Shown piece after piece: positions 1 through 5,449 of a stretch of 9,652 nucleotides of DNA. Source of the stretch: an uncultured Prevotella sp. (GTDB lineage Bacteria; Bacteroidota; Bacteroidia; Bacteroidales; Bacteroidaceae); assembly GCA_937906765.1 (NCBI GenBank), contig CALCUV010000066.1, positions 1 through 9,652 of the forward strand. Direction: 5' to 3'. The notes beneath the pieces were generated by a model. The model was not told where the DNA came from. It did no database searches and saw only the letters and a list, made by a program, of their open reading frames with translations. A program made the translations under genes and the position numbers. How positions within the stretch are numbered: position 1 is the first letter of the stretch; each line of letters starts with the position of its first letter.

Positions 1-18
1 TCTTTTGTTCTTATGTCT
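1..18 (+). repeat. 18-bp direct repeat, copy 1
   Basis: The sequence tcttttgttcttatgtct is identical to 1285-1302. A 15-bp variant with one difference (ttttgttcttctgtc) is at 188-202, and the inverted fragment agacagaagaa is at 1028-1038. The copies lie on both sides of ribE, close to the two heptamer palindromes, so they look like modules of the same intergenic repeat family. The copy is cut by the window edge and may be longer. Confidence 0.6.
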
Positions 19-62
19 AAAGTTATATATTTCCACGTATCACGTGTATCTGCGCGTGTTGA

Positions 63-160
63 GGTCAACGGTCAACAGACAATAGACAACGGACTACAGT
101 CAACGGTCCCATCCGGATGGTAGTCTATAGTCTGTTGTCTGTTGTCTATAGTCTGTTGAC
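63..160. repeat. Heptamer-array palindrome, copy 1
   Basis: The left arm is six consecutive 7-mers in perfect phase (ggtcaac, ggtcaac, agacaat, agacaac, ggactac, agtcaac; 63-104). The centre is the perfect 12-bp palindrome ccatccggatgg (109-120). The right arm is five 7-mers in inverted sense (tagtcta, tagtctg, ttgtctg, ttgtcta, tagtctg; 121-155) and then ttgac. Segments 71-90 and 141-160 pair at 19 of 20 positions. A second copy is at 1094-1170; 99-128 is identical to 1116-1145 over 30 bp. It could form a cruciform or a long RNA hairpin. The arms have more units here than in copy 2, which suggests unit gain or loss. Function unknown. Confidence 0.85.
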
Positions 161-187
161 TTTTATTTATCAACAAGATTACACTGT

Positions 188-202
188 TTTTGTTCTTCTG
201 TC
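188..202 (+). repeat. Variant copy of the edge repeat
   Basis: ttttgttcttctgtc differs at one base from the matching part of the 18-bp repeats at 1-18 and 1285-1302. It follows an atcaac-n2-gattacac stretch (about 168-184) that resembles atcaac and gattacac words at 1060-1083, next to the second heptamer palindrome. This supports a shared set of modules on both sides of ribE. Confidence 0.45.
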
Positions 203-254
203 AAAAAGAGCAGTCAGAGAGGCAATCTGCAGGTGAGTAGAGTTCAATAAAAAA

Positions 255-302
255 AAAAGTTGTATCTTTGTCGGAAATTAACCCGATAAAGATACAACTT
301 TT
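255..302 (+). promoter_or_regulatory. Inverted repeat ending at the ribE start codon
   Basis: Arms 255-274 and 283-302 are 20 bp long with an 8-base spacer (aaattaac). They match at 19 of 20 positions, and the exception (G270 opposite T287) would be a G-U pair in RNA. The right arm ends one base before the ATG at 303. The left arm contains the promoter core TATCTTTG. A transcript started from that core would carry only the right arm, whereas read-through RNA from upstream would carry both arms and fold a hairpin against the start codon. An insulating role is my inference. On the minus strand it is followed by an A/T run and could act as a terminator. No FMN riboswitch was recognised. Confidence 0.75.
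263..270 (+). promoter_or_regulatory. Bacteroidetes -7 promoter core for ribE
   Basis: TATCTTTG fits the TAnnTTTG -7 consensus of the primary Bacteroidetes sigma factor. It would place the transcription start near 275 and give a leader of roughly 28 nt. A good -33 TTTG at the expected distance is not visible (the area around 240-246 reads gagttca), so the call rests on the -7 core, the A-run and its position before ribE. Confidence 0.6.
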
Positions 303-905
303 ATGTTTTCAGGAATTGTAGAAGGAATGGCGCGCGTTGTTGCCATTGAAAAAGATCAAGAGAATATTCACTTCACCTTGGAGTGTCCTTTCACTTCTGA
401 GTTGAAGATTGACCAAAGCGTGGCGCACAATGGTGTGTGCTTGACTGTCGTTAAGATTGAAGGCAATACGTATGTAGTTACGGCGATGCTCGAAACGTTG
501 CGTCGCTCTAACTTAGGTTGCCTTGAAGTAGGTTCGTTGGTAAATGTGGAGCGCTCAATGATGATGAACGGTCGCTTGGACGGGCATATCGTACAGGGAC
601 ACGTGGATGAAACTGCGGAATGCGTGGCGCTTGAGGACGCTCAGGGTTCTTACATCTACACATTTAAATATATATATAACGCAGAGATGGCTCGCCGTGG
701 GTATTTCACGGTAGATAAGGGCAGCGTGACGGTAAACGGTGTGAGCCTCACGGTTTGCAATCCTACGGAAGACAGTTTCCAGGTGTGCATCATTCCTTAC
801 ACTTACGAAAACACGAATTTCCATGCCATTCAGGTGGGTACGAAGGTGAATTTGGAGTTTGACATTATCGGTAAGTATATTGCAAGATTGCAGGCGATTG
901 GGTAG
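303..905 (+). CDS. ribE: Riboflavin synthase (alpha chain)
   Basis: Catalyses the last step of riboflavin synthesis: dismutation of two 6,7-dimethyl-8-ribityllumazine molecules into riboflavin and a pyrimidinedione, in the cytosol, normally as a homotrimer. The 200 residues form the expected two lumazine-binding repeats, about 1-95 and 96-195. The start MFSGIVEG matches the family's MFTGIVE, which fixes the ATG. NGVCLTV (43-49) is the first-repeat signature, with C46 at the conserved cysteine; QGHVD (98-102) opens the second repeat and VNGVSLTV (144-151) is its counterpart. Length is typical. No other rib gene is adjacent; the rest of the pathway must lie elsewhere. The gene seems to be transcribed alone from the TATCTTTG core at 263-270. 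A 7-bp tandem array starts directly after the stop. Confidence 0.95.
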   Translation: MFSGIVEGMARVVAIEKDQENIHFTLECPFTSELKIDQSVAHNGVCLTVVKIEGNTYVVTAMLETLRRSNLGCLEVGSLVNVERSMMMNGRLDGHIVQGHVDETAECVALEDAQGSYIYTFKYIYNAEMARRGYFTVDKGSVTVNGVSLTVCNPTEDSFQVCIIPYTYENTNFHAIQVGTKVNLEFDIIGKYIARLQAIG

Positions 906-906
906 A

Positions 907-955
907 AGAGTACAGAGTATAGAGAACAGAGTACAGAGTACAGAGAAAAGAGAAC
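907..955 (+). repeat. Tandem heptamer array, 7 units
   Basis: Seven consecutive 7-mers in perfect register: agagtac, agagtat, agagaac, agagtac, agagtac, agagaaa, agagaac. Positions 1-4 (AGAG) and 6 (A) never change; position 5 is T or A and position 7 is C, T or A. The array begins one base after the ribE stop codon (903-905). No inverted partner was found nearby, unlike the other heptamer elements. Function unknown. Confidence 0.9.
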
Positions 956-960
956 AACTG

Positions 961-999
961 ACCTGCGGGGGAAGTTTTCTGACGGAAAGACAGGTTTTT
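961..999 (+). terminator. Weak possible ribE terminator
   Basis: Outer arms acctg (961-965) and caggt (991-995) enclose a small inner stem (tttc 976-979 with gaaa 985-988) and are followed by a run of Ts to 999. The outer stem is short and the internal part is loosely paired, so this is a tentative call. Confidence 0.3.
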
Positions 1000-1093
1000 A
1001 TTGTCAACTTATACTGATATTGTTTTTAGACAGAAGAATATAAGAAACAGAAGGGTTTTATCAACTGATTACAGGGATTACACAGATTTTTGA

Positions 1094-1170
1094 GGTCAAC
1101 GGTCAACGGACAACGGTCAACGGTCCCATCCGGATGGTAGTCTATTGTCTATTGTCTGTTTTCTGTTGAC
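1094..1170. repeat. Heptamer-array palindrome, copy 2
   Basis: The left arm is ggtcaac, ggtcaac, ggacaac, ggtcaac (1094-1121). The centre is the same ccatccggatgg palindrome (1126-1137). The right arm is tagtcta, ttgtcta, ttgtctg, ttttctg (1138-1165), closed by ttgac as in copy 1. It has four units on each side against six and five in copy 1, while the central 30 bp are identical. The two copies are in the same orientation about 1 kb apart and flank ribE. Confidence 0.85.
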
Positions 1171-1203
1171 AAGAAAAATAATCAACGAGGTTATCTGTAT
1201 TTG

Positions 1204-1256
1204 CACCCCCTCACCACTACGTGGTCCCCTCCCCCTATAAACAGGGGGAGAGCGCC
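1204..1256. repeat. C-rich double-dyad intergenic element
   Basis: Two small dyads sit in a strongly strand-biased C-rich tract. The first is accac-tac-gtggt (1213-1225). The second is an 8-bp perfect stem with a 6-base loop, ctccccct (1229-1236) and agggggag (1243-1250). The composition differs sharply from the AT-rich surroundings, which suggests a dispersed intergenic repeat; similar C-rich dyads recur between genes in many bacteria. Only one copy is in this window. The second stem lacks a T-run, so a terminator role is unlikely. Confidence 0.5.
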
Positions 1257-1284
1257 ATGCGGAACTTATAGAATTATGAACTTT

Positions 1285-1302
1285 TCTTTTGTTCTTATGT
1301 CT
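1285..1302 (+). repeat. 18-bp direct repeat, copy 2
   Basis: Identical to positions 1-18 (tcttttgttcttatgtct), 47 bp before the nth start codon. The two copies are 1,284 bp apart in the same orientation. The sequences on the two sides diverge at once, so the shared block is short and specific. Confidence 0.6.
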
Positions 1303-1348
1303 TAACCTCTATGCGTCACGAATCTTTACACCTATTTAATTTATCATT

Positions 1349-1999
1349 ATGCAATCTCGGAAAGCAAGGATAGCTGCCGTGTTGGAATACTTGGGCAGCG
1401 TTATGGACGACACGGAGACGGAGTTGGATTACACAACTCCGTTTGAATTGCTCATTGCCGTCATGCTGAGTGCGCAATGTACGGACAAGCGTATCAATCA
1501 GGTGACGCCCGCTTTGTTTGCCGCCTACCCCACTCCGGAAGACTTGGCAAAGGCGACTCCCGAAGAGGTGTTCCATTACATTCGTTCGGTGAGTTATCCG
1601 AATAATAAGGCGAAGCACCTTGTGGGGATGGCGAAGAAATTGGTGGCGGACTTCCATTCGGAAGTTCCCACGACATTGGAAGAACTCACTACGCTTCCCG
1701 GTGTGGGTCGCAAAACGGCAAATGTCATTCAGGCGGTAGCTTTTGGGAAAGCGGCTTTGGCGGTAGATACTCACGTCTTTCGCGTAAGCCACCGCCTCAA
1801 CCTTGTTCCTCCGACGGCTACCACTCCTTATGCCGTAGAAAAAGCGTTGCGCCGCTATATCCCTGACGAAACCGTTGCTGCCTCCCACTATTGGTTATTG
1901 CTCCATGGGCGTTATACTTGCACTGCCCGTAATCCGAAGTGTGGCAATTGCGGATTGGCGCATTTGTGTAAATGGAAAGGGGAACGGGGAAGAGGTTAA
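1349..1999 (+). CDS. nth: Endonuclease III (base-excision DNA glycosylase/AP lyase)
   Basis: Bifunctional repair enzyme that removes oxidised pyrimidines from DNA and nicks the abasic site by beta-elimination. At 216 residues it has the usual length. The helix-hairpin-helix is LPGVGRKTANV (116-126), with K122 as the expected catalytic lysine. D140 in AVDTHVFR (138-145) is the catalytic aspartate. SAQCTDKRIN (41-50) is the conserved early helix. The C-terminal [4Fe-4S] loop is complete: C191-x6-C198-x2-C201-x5-C207. An upstream ATG at 1311 is out of frame, so 1349 is the best start. No partner gene is adjacent. The first unit of an octamer array overlaps the stop codon, so the array begins inside the coding end (GRG, stop). 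No clear promoter or ribosome site was seen. Confidence 0.95.
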   Translation: MQSRKARIAAVLEYLGSVMDDTETELDYTTPFELLIAVMLSAQCTDKRINQVTPALFAAYPTPEDLAKATPEEVFHYIRSVSYPNNKAKHLVGMAKKLVADFHSEVPTTLEELTTLPGVGRKTANVIQAVAFGKAALAVDTHVFRVSHRLNLVPPTATTPYAVEKALRRYIPDETVAASHYWLLLHGRYTCTARNPKCGNCGLAHLCKWKGERGRG

Positions 2000-2039
2000 G
2001 AAGGTCTGAGGTTAAGAGGTTATGAGGTTAAAAGGTAAC
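1993..2039 (+). repeat. Tandem octamer array at the nth stop codon
   Basis: Units aggttaag, aaggtctg, aggttaag, aggttatg, aggttaaa are in phase from 1993 to 2032, followed by a broken unit aggtaac. The first unit contains the nth stop (1997-1999). The family is the reverse complement of the octamers before clpB: gaggttatgaggtta (2016-2030) pairs perfectly over 15 bp with 2374-2388, and also in the neighbouring register 2366-2380. Confidence 0.85.
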
Positions 2040-2052
2040 ACATATTTAATTA

Positions 2053-2101
2053 AAAGGGAATCCCCTTTACTGCCAATTTTGTCAGTAAGGGGGATTCCTT
2101 T
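2053..2101. terminator. Long imperfect hairpin after nth
   Basis: Arm 2053-2072 (aaagggaatcccctttactg) pairs with 2083-2101 with one bulge and one offset base. The loop side adds a further caa/ttg pairing. It lies 54 bp after the nth stop and could end nth transcription, although the T-tail is weak. Its loop and inner stem overlap the first proposed activator dyad (2071-2084), so it may instead be part of the clpB control region. Confidence 0.5.
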
Positions 2102-2116
2102 ATGACAAAAATGGCA
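2071..2116 (+). promoter_or_regulatory. Paired TGNCA-N4-TGNCA dyads upstream of clpB
   Basis: Site 1 is tgccaattttgtca (2071-2084) and site 2 is tgacaaaaatggca (2103-2116). Both fit TGNCA-N4-TGNCA, and they are reverse complements of each other except at one base. Their centres are 32 bp apart, about three helical turns, and lie about 98 and 66 bp upstream of the start predicted from the -24/-12 element. Sigma-54 promoters need an upstream-bound AAA+ activator, and this arrangement suits one. The binding protein is unknown. Confidence 0.5.
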
Positions 2117-2149
2117 GAAAATGTTAAAAATCATAGTGCTTTCCAGGAC

Positions 2150-2167
2150 TGGCATGGTTTTAGCAAT
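2150..2167 (+). promoter_or_regulatory. Sigma-54 (RpoN)-type -24/-12 promoter for clpB
   Basis: TGGCA (2150-2154) and TTAGCAAT (2160-2167) match the -24 TGGCA and -12 TTGC elements. The invariant GG (2151-2152) and GC (2163-2164) are exactly 12 bp apart, as the family requires. The predicted start is a G at about 2176, giving a leader of about 258 nt. The -12 element has TAGC instead of TTGC. The call is supported by the paired dyads upstream. Known: sigma-54 occurs in Bacteroidetes. Inferred: that it drives clpB. Confidence 0.5.
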
Positions 2168-2184
2168 GATAAAGGGTGAAGGAT

Positions 2185-2219
2185 AGAGTTTAAAGTTTAG
2201 AGTTTAGAGATTAAAGTTT
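2185..2219 (+). repeat. Tandem heptamer array, 5 units
   Basis: Units agagttt, aaagttt, agagttt, agagatt, aaagttt are in perfect 7-bp phase, just downstream of the predicted clpB transcription start. The AGAG head resembles that of the array at 907-955. Confidence 0.8.
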
Positions 2220-2233
2220 AGGGCGTTGGATTT

Positions 2234-2269
2234 TATAGTTCCTATAGTGGCTATAGTACCTATAGGGTT
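2234..2269 (+). repeat. Tandem nonamer array, 4 units
   Basis: Units tatagttcc, tatagtggc, tatagtacc, tatagggtt keep a 9-bp period with TATAG invariant. It lies between a 7-bp array and an 8-bp array in the clpB leader. Confidence 0.8.
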
Positions 2270-2282
2270 AGGCAGGATGATT

Positions 2283-2426
2283 TTAACTCCTTAAGAACTT
2301 AAAACCTGAAAACCTTAAAACTTCAGAACCTCTTAACTTCAGAACCTCAGAACCTCAGAACCTTATAACCTCATAACCTCATAACCTCATAACCTTATAA
2401 CCTAACAATTTCAAAACCTCAAAACC
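2283..2426 (+). repeat. Tandem octamer array, 18 units, in the clpB leader
   Basis: Eighteen consecutive 8-mers run without an indel, ending 7 bases before the clpB ATG. The clearest units are tcagaacc (2323, 2339, 2347, 2355), tcataacc (2371, 2379, 2387), ttataacc (2363, 2395) and tcaaaacc (2411, 2419); earlier units such as ttaactcc and ttaagaac are more diverged. Consensus: T(C/T)ANAACC. The plus strand has almost no G, so the leader RNA would be largely unstructured by itself but can pair with the inverted array after nth. Confidence 0.9.
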
Positions 2427-2433
2427 TCATCAT

Positions 2434-5070
2434 ATGAATTTCCAAAATTTTACCATCAAGGCGCAAGAGGCGTTGCAACAAGCAGTGACGCTGGCGCAAA
2501 ATAACGGACAGCAAGTGGTAACACCCACACATTTGCTTCACGGTGTGCTTCACGTAGGGGAAAATGTCACACAATTCTTGCTCGGCAAGACTGGCGTGAA
2601 CACCCAACAGTTGTTGCTCGTAGTAGATAGCGAATTGCGCAGTATGCCTCGTGTTCAAGGAGGCGGAGAACCTTACCTTGACCGTGACGCTACAGCCGTT
2701 TTGCAACAAGCACAAGACTTGGCGAAAAGTGAAGGCGACTCCTTCGTGGGACTCGAAGTCTTACTCCTTGCACTATTGAAAAGCAAGGCGACTGCGGGAC
2801 GCATGCTCCGAGATGCAGGACTTGCCGAAGCGCCACTTAAAGCAGCGATTGCCGAACTGCGTAAGGGCAAGAAGGTGGATTCTCCTTCGAGCGAAGACAC
2901 GTATCAAGCGCTAGAGAAATATGCTCGCAACCTCGTTGAAGAAGCGCGTAATGGGAAACTCGACCCCGTAATTGGTCGCGACGATGAGATTCGCCGTGTG
3001 CTCCAAATCTTGAGTCGCCGCACGAAGAATAATCCTATTCTCATCGGTGAACCGGGTACGGGTAAGACAGCCATTGTTGAAGGCATCGCTGAGCGCATTG
3101 TGCGCGGCGACGTGCCTGAGAACTTGAAAAATAAGCACCTCTACTCCCTCGATATGGGAGCGCTCGTGGCGGGGGCGAAGTATAAGGGCGAATTTGAGGA
3201 ACGCCTGAAGAGCGTGGTCAATGAAGTGACGGCGGCTGAGGGCAGTATCATCCTCTTTATCGACGAAATCCACACCCTTGTCGGCGCTGGCAAGAGCGAG
3301 GGTGCGATGGACGCAGCAAATATTCTCAAGCCCGCCTTGGCGCGTGGCGAACTCCGCAGTATTGGTGCCACTACGCTGGAGGAATACCAGAAATATTTTG
3401 AAAAGGATAAGGCGCTCGAACGCCGCTTCCAGACGGTTTTGGTGGAAGAACCCACTCCCGAAGACGCGATTTCCATTCTCCGCGGACTCAAAGAGCGTTA
3501 TGAAAATCACCACCGCGTACGCATTCAAGACGATGCCTTGATTGCTGCCGTGCAACTCTCTCACCGCTACATCTCCGACCGTTTCCTTCCCGACAAAGCC
3601 ATTGACCTCATGGACGAAGCGGCTGCGAAGCTCCGCATGGAGCGTGATTCGCAACCCGAAGAGTTAGACGAAGCACAGCGTCGCCTCCGCCAACTCGAGA
3701 TTGAGCGCGAGGCCATTAAGCGTGAGGGAGATGAGAAGAAGTTAGAGGCTCTGAACGCCGAGATTGCGACGCTTGAAGAACAAGTTAAGGACCTCCGCGC
3801 AAAGTGGGAGGGCGAGCGCGGTGTGCTTGCTGAAATCCAAAAACTCAAGCAGGAGAAGGAGCAACTCAACTTCACCGCCGAGCGCCTCGAACGCGAAGGG
3901 GATTACGGAAAAGTGGCCGAAATTCGCTACAGTGCCCTTCCCGCTCTCGACCAGCGCTTGGAGCAACTCACAAGTGACCTCAAGGCGCGCCAGGGTGCCG
4001 AAGCCATGGTGAAAGAAGTGGTTACTGCCGACGACATTGCCGACATCGTGAGTCGTTGGACCGGCATTCCCGTCACGCGCATGCTTCAAAGTGAGCGCGA
4101 ACGCCTGTTGCATCTTGACGCAGAACTTCATCAGCGCGTTATTGGGCAAGAAGAGGCCGTTACAGCAGTAGCCGACGCCGTTCTTCGTAGCCGTGCGGGA
4201 CTTCAAGACCCGAAGCGACCGATTGGGTCGTTCATTTTCCTCGGCACAACAGGTGTGGGTAAAACTGAAGTAGCGCGAGCGCTGGCAGAGTTACTTTTCA
4301 ACGACGAACAGATGATGACGCGCATCGACATGAGTGAGTATCAAGAAAAGCACAGTGTGAGCCGCCTCGTTGGGGCTCCTCCGGGATACGTTGGGTATGA
4401 TGAAGGCGGACAACTTACCGAAGCCGTGCGCCGCAAACCTTACTCCGTCGTGCTTTTCGACGAGATAGAAAAGGCGCATCCTGACGTGTTTAATATTCTG
4501 CTTCAGGTGCTCGACGACGGTCGCCTGACGGACAACAAAGGGCGTACGGTAAACTTCAAAAACACCATCATTATCATGACTTCAAACCTCGGCAGTGCGC
4601 ACATTCAAGCCCGTTTTGACGCGGCGCGTGAGGCAGGAACGACGAACGAAGACTTCTTCGCTCACGAAGGGGATAAATTGAAGGATGAGGTAATGGGAAT
4701 GCTCAAGCAGACTATCCGCCCCGAGTTCTTAAACCGCGTGGACGACATTATCCTTTTCCACCCCTTGAGCGAGTCGGACATCAAGGAAATTGTGCGCCTC
4801 CAGGTCAATCAAATTCGCCGCAGATTGGCAGAACAGCAAGTAACACTCACGCTGACAGAACAAGCGCTTGAACTTATTGCACACGAAGGCTACGATCCGC
4901 ATTTCGGAGCGCGCCCCGTGAAGCGTGCACTGCAGCGCATGTTGCTCAACCGCCTCAGCCACGATATTTTGGCGGGAACCGTCAGTAAGGACTTGCCCAT
5001 TCAGGTAGATGCCAATGGCGATGAATTACTGATAACCAACGGAATGACGCCATTAGAAGCGCGCACCTAA
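2434..5070 (+). CDS. clpB: ClpB protein disaggregase (Hsp100 AAA+ chaperone)
   Basis: ATP-driven hexameric chaperone that threads aggregated proteins through its pore with help from DnaK, in the cytosol. The 878 residues have the full order: N-terminal Clp repeat domain (about 1-145), NBD1 with Walker A GEPGTGKT (205-212) and Walker B IILFIDE (272-278), pore loop [10 protein letters not shown] (248-257) and double arginine at 330-331; the coiled-coil middle domain (about 409-525) that separates ClpB from ClpA/ClpC; NBD2 with Walker A GTTGVGKT (604-611), Walker B VVLFDE (672-677), pore loop GYVGYDEGG (651-659) and sensor-2 GARPVKR (825-831). The start [13 protein letters not shown] matches the family. 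Transcription may come from the sigma-54-type element at 2150-2167 through an array-filled leader, and a strong hairpin follows. Codon use looks uniform; no sign of damage. Confidence 0.97.
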   Translation: MNFQNFTIKAQEALQQAVTLAQNNGQQVVTPTHLLHGVLHVGENVTQFLLGKTGVNTQQLLLVVDSELRSMPRVQGGGEPYLDRDATAVLQQAQDLAKSEGDSFVGLEVLLLALLKSKATAGRMLRDAGLAEAPLKAAIAELRKGKKVDSPSSEDTYQALEKYARNLVEEARNGKLDPVIGRDDEIRRVLQILSRRTKNNPILIGEPGTGKTAIVEGIAERIVRGDVPENLKNKHLYSLDMGALVAGAKYKGEFEERLKSVVNEVTAAEGSIILFIDEIHTLVGAGKSEGAMDAANILKPALARGELRSIGATTLEEYQKYFEKDKALERRFQTVLVEEPTPEDAISILRGLKERYENHHRVRIQDDALIAAVQLSHRYISDRFLPDKAIDLMDEAAAKLRMERDSQPEELDEAQRRLRQLEIEREAIKREGDEKKLEALNAEIATLEEQVKDLRAKWEGERGVLAEIQKLKQEKEQLNFTAERLEREGDYGKVAEIRYSALPALDQRLEQLTSDLKARQGAEAMVKEVVTADDIADIVSRWTGIPVTRMLQSERERLLHLDAELHQRVIGQEEAVTAVADAVLRSRAGLQDPKRPIGSFIFLGTTGVGKTEVARALAELLFNDEQMMTRIDMSEYQEKHSVSRLVGAPPGYVGYDEGGQLTEAVRRKPYSVVLFDEIEKAHPDVFNILLQVLDDGRLTDNKGRTVNFKNTIIIMTSNLGSAHIQARFDAAREAGTTNEDFFAHEGDKLKDEVMGMLKQTIRPEFLNRVDDIILFHPLSESDIKEIVRLQVNQIRRRLAEQQVTLTLTEQALELIAHEGYDPHFGARPVKRALQRMLLNRLSHDILAGTVSKDLPIQVDANGDELLITNGMTPLEART

Positions 5071-5100
5071 CGTCCACTCAAAACGCGATGCCTAATTCTT

Positions 5101-5165
5101 AAAACAAAGTCTAATATTCGAGCGCTTAAGTTACAAACTGTGCGCCGAATGTTAGACTTTGTTTT
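5101..5165 (+). terminator. Hairpin terminator of clpB
   Basis: Arms 5101-5120 and 5146-5165 pair over 20 bp with one U-G wobble (T5115 with G5151). Inside, gcgc (5122-5125) pairs with gcgc (5142-5145). The right arm ends in ctttgttttt, giving the T-rich tail of a Rho-independent terminator. The left arm starts with aaaacaaag, so the structure could also stop minus-strand transcription. It lies 30 bp after the clpB stop. Confidence 0.85.
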
Positions 5166-5198
5166 TGTATATTTAGACGTAAGATTTTAAAGGTGGAA

Positions 5199-5227
5199 GT
5201 CATAAGGAGTTAACCCTATCTTATGAC
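5199..5227. repeat. Perfect 8-bp inverted repeat
   Basis: gtcataag (5199-5206) and cttatgac (5220-5227) form a perfect 8-bp stem with a 13-base loop. It has no T-run and lies about 130 bp upstream of the -7 core, so it might be a protein-binding dyad. Function unknown. Confidence 0.4.
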
Positions 5228-5280
5228 CTCTCGGCAACAACATATTTCCCCCTGTTCAGACGGATAGCTTTCGCGATAAA

Positions 5281-5298
5281 CCCGTTTTTCCCGTTTTT
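5281..5298 (+). repeat. Two-copy nonamer
   Basis: cccgttttt occurs twice in tandem (5281-5289, 5290-5298). With two units this could be chance, but the 9-bp period matches that of the array at 2234-2269. Confidence 0.5.
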
Positions 5299-5355
5299 CA
5301 TTACCATGCGTTAAAAATATTAAAGCGTGGAGGGCTCTAAAATGCGAAAAAGCAT

Positions 5356-5363
5356 TAACTTTG
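5356..5363 (+). promoter_or_regulatory. Bacteroidetes -7 promoter core for the GHL10 gene
   Basis: TAACTTTG is an exact TAnnTTTG core. It predicts a start near 5370 and a leader of about 80 nt. No convincing -33 TTTG was found about 19 bp upstream, so the call depends on the -7 match and position. Confidence 0.5.
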
Positions 5364-5390
5364 GGGCGTATTTATAACCAACACAAGAGA

Positions 5391-5417
5391 CGTGGAAGGT
5401 CGTATGCACCTTTCACG
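5391..5417 (+). promoter_or_regulatory. Leader hairpin before the GHL10 gene
   Basis: cgtggaaggt (5391-5400) pairs with acctttcacg (5408-5417) over 10 bp with one G-U wobble and a 7-base loop, inside the predicted leader. It ends 32 bp before the ATG and has no matching T-run directly after it (atgctttattttt follows), so an attenuator, an RNA-stability element or chance are all open. Confidence 0.4.
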
Positions 5418-5449
5418 ATGCTTTATTTTTAGACAACTTAACGAACAAA

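Larger units (their letters stand above)
1..302. other. Gene-free left-edge region
   Basis: No credible coding frame was found on either strand. The region holds an 18-bp repeat at the very edge (1-18), a two-copy 7-mer (cacgtat, cacgtgt; 34-47), the large heptamer palindrome (63-160), a variant of the edge repeat (188-202), and the ribE promoter and inverted repeat (255-302). Between 203 and 250 I see nothing recognisable. The gene to the left lies outside the window. Confidence 0.7.
906..1348. other. Gene-free region between ribE and nth
   Basis: No credible gene was found here. It contains the 7-unit heptamer array (907-955), a weak possible ribE terminator (961-999), a second heptamer palindrome (1094-1170), a C-rich dyad element (1204-1256) and the second copy of the 18-bp repeat (1285-1302). 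Modules tatcaac and gattacac at 1059-1083 resemble those after the first palindrome. No exact TAnnTTTG promoter core was found for nth; tgtatttg (1196-1203) is off by one base. Confidence 0.7.
2000..2433. other. Gene-free region between nth and clpB
   Basis: No credible gene was found. From left to right it holds an octamer array (to 2039), a long hairpin (2053-2101), paired dyads (2071-2116), a sigma-54-type promoter (2150-2167), then three tandem arrays with periods 7, 9 and 8 (2185-2219, 2234-2269, 2283-2426) that run to the clpB start. Nearly every base after the promoter belongs to a short-period array. Confidence 0.75.
5071..5449. other. Gene-free region between clpB and the GHL10 gene
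   Basis: No credible gene was found. It holds the clpB terminator (5101-5165), an 8-bp inverted repeat (5199-5227), a two-copy nonamer (5281-5298), a -7 promoter core (5356-5363) and a leader hairpin (5391-5417). Unlike the other gaps, it lacks a long short-period array. Confidence 0.7.

Noticed and set aside
160..302. FMN riboswitch upstream of ribE
   Set aside because: The predicted leader is about 28 nt and none of the conserved RFN helices or sequence blocks were recognised.
1..1302. Composite transposon carrying ribE between direct repeats
   Set aside because: There is no transposase, no matching terminal inverted repeats and no target duplication, and ribE is a housekeeping gene; dispersed intergenic repeats explain the copies better.
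1316..1888. Open frame on the minus strand over nth (about 190 codons)
   Set aside because: Endonuclease III on the plus strand has complete catalytic and iron-sulfur motifs, while the antisense product has no recognisable domain.
2283..2426. CRISPR-like appearance of the repeat array
   Set aside because: Units are 8 bp, directly adjacent and without spacers; no cas gene is present.
2911..3654. Long open frame on the minus strand inside clpB (about 247 codons)
   Set aside because: It is antisense to NBD1 and the start of the middle domain of an intact ClpB; the composition is that of a shadow frame.
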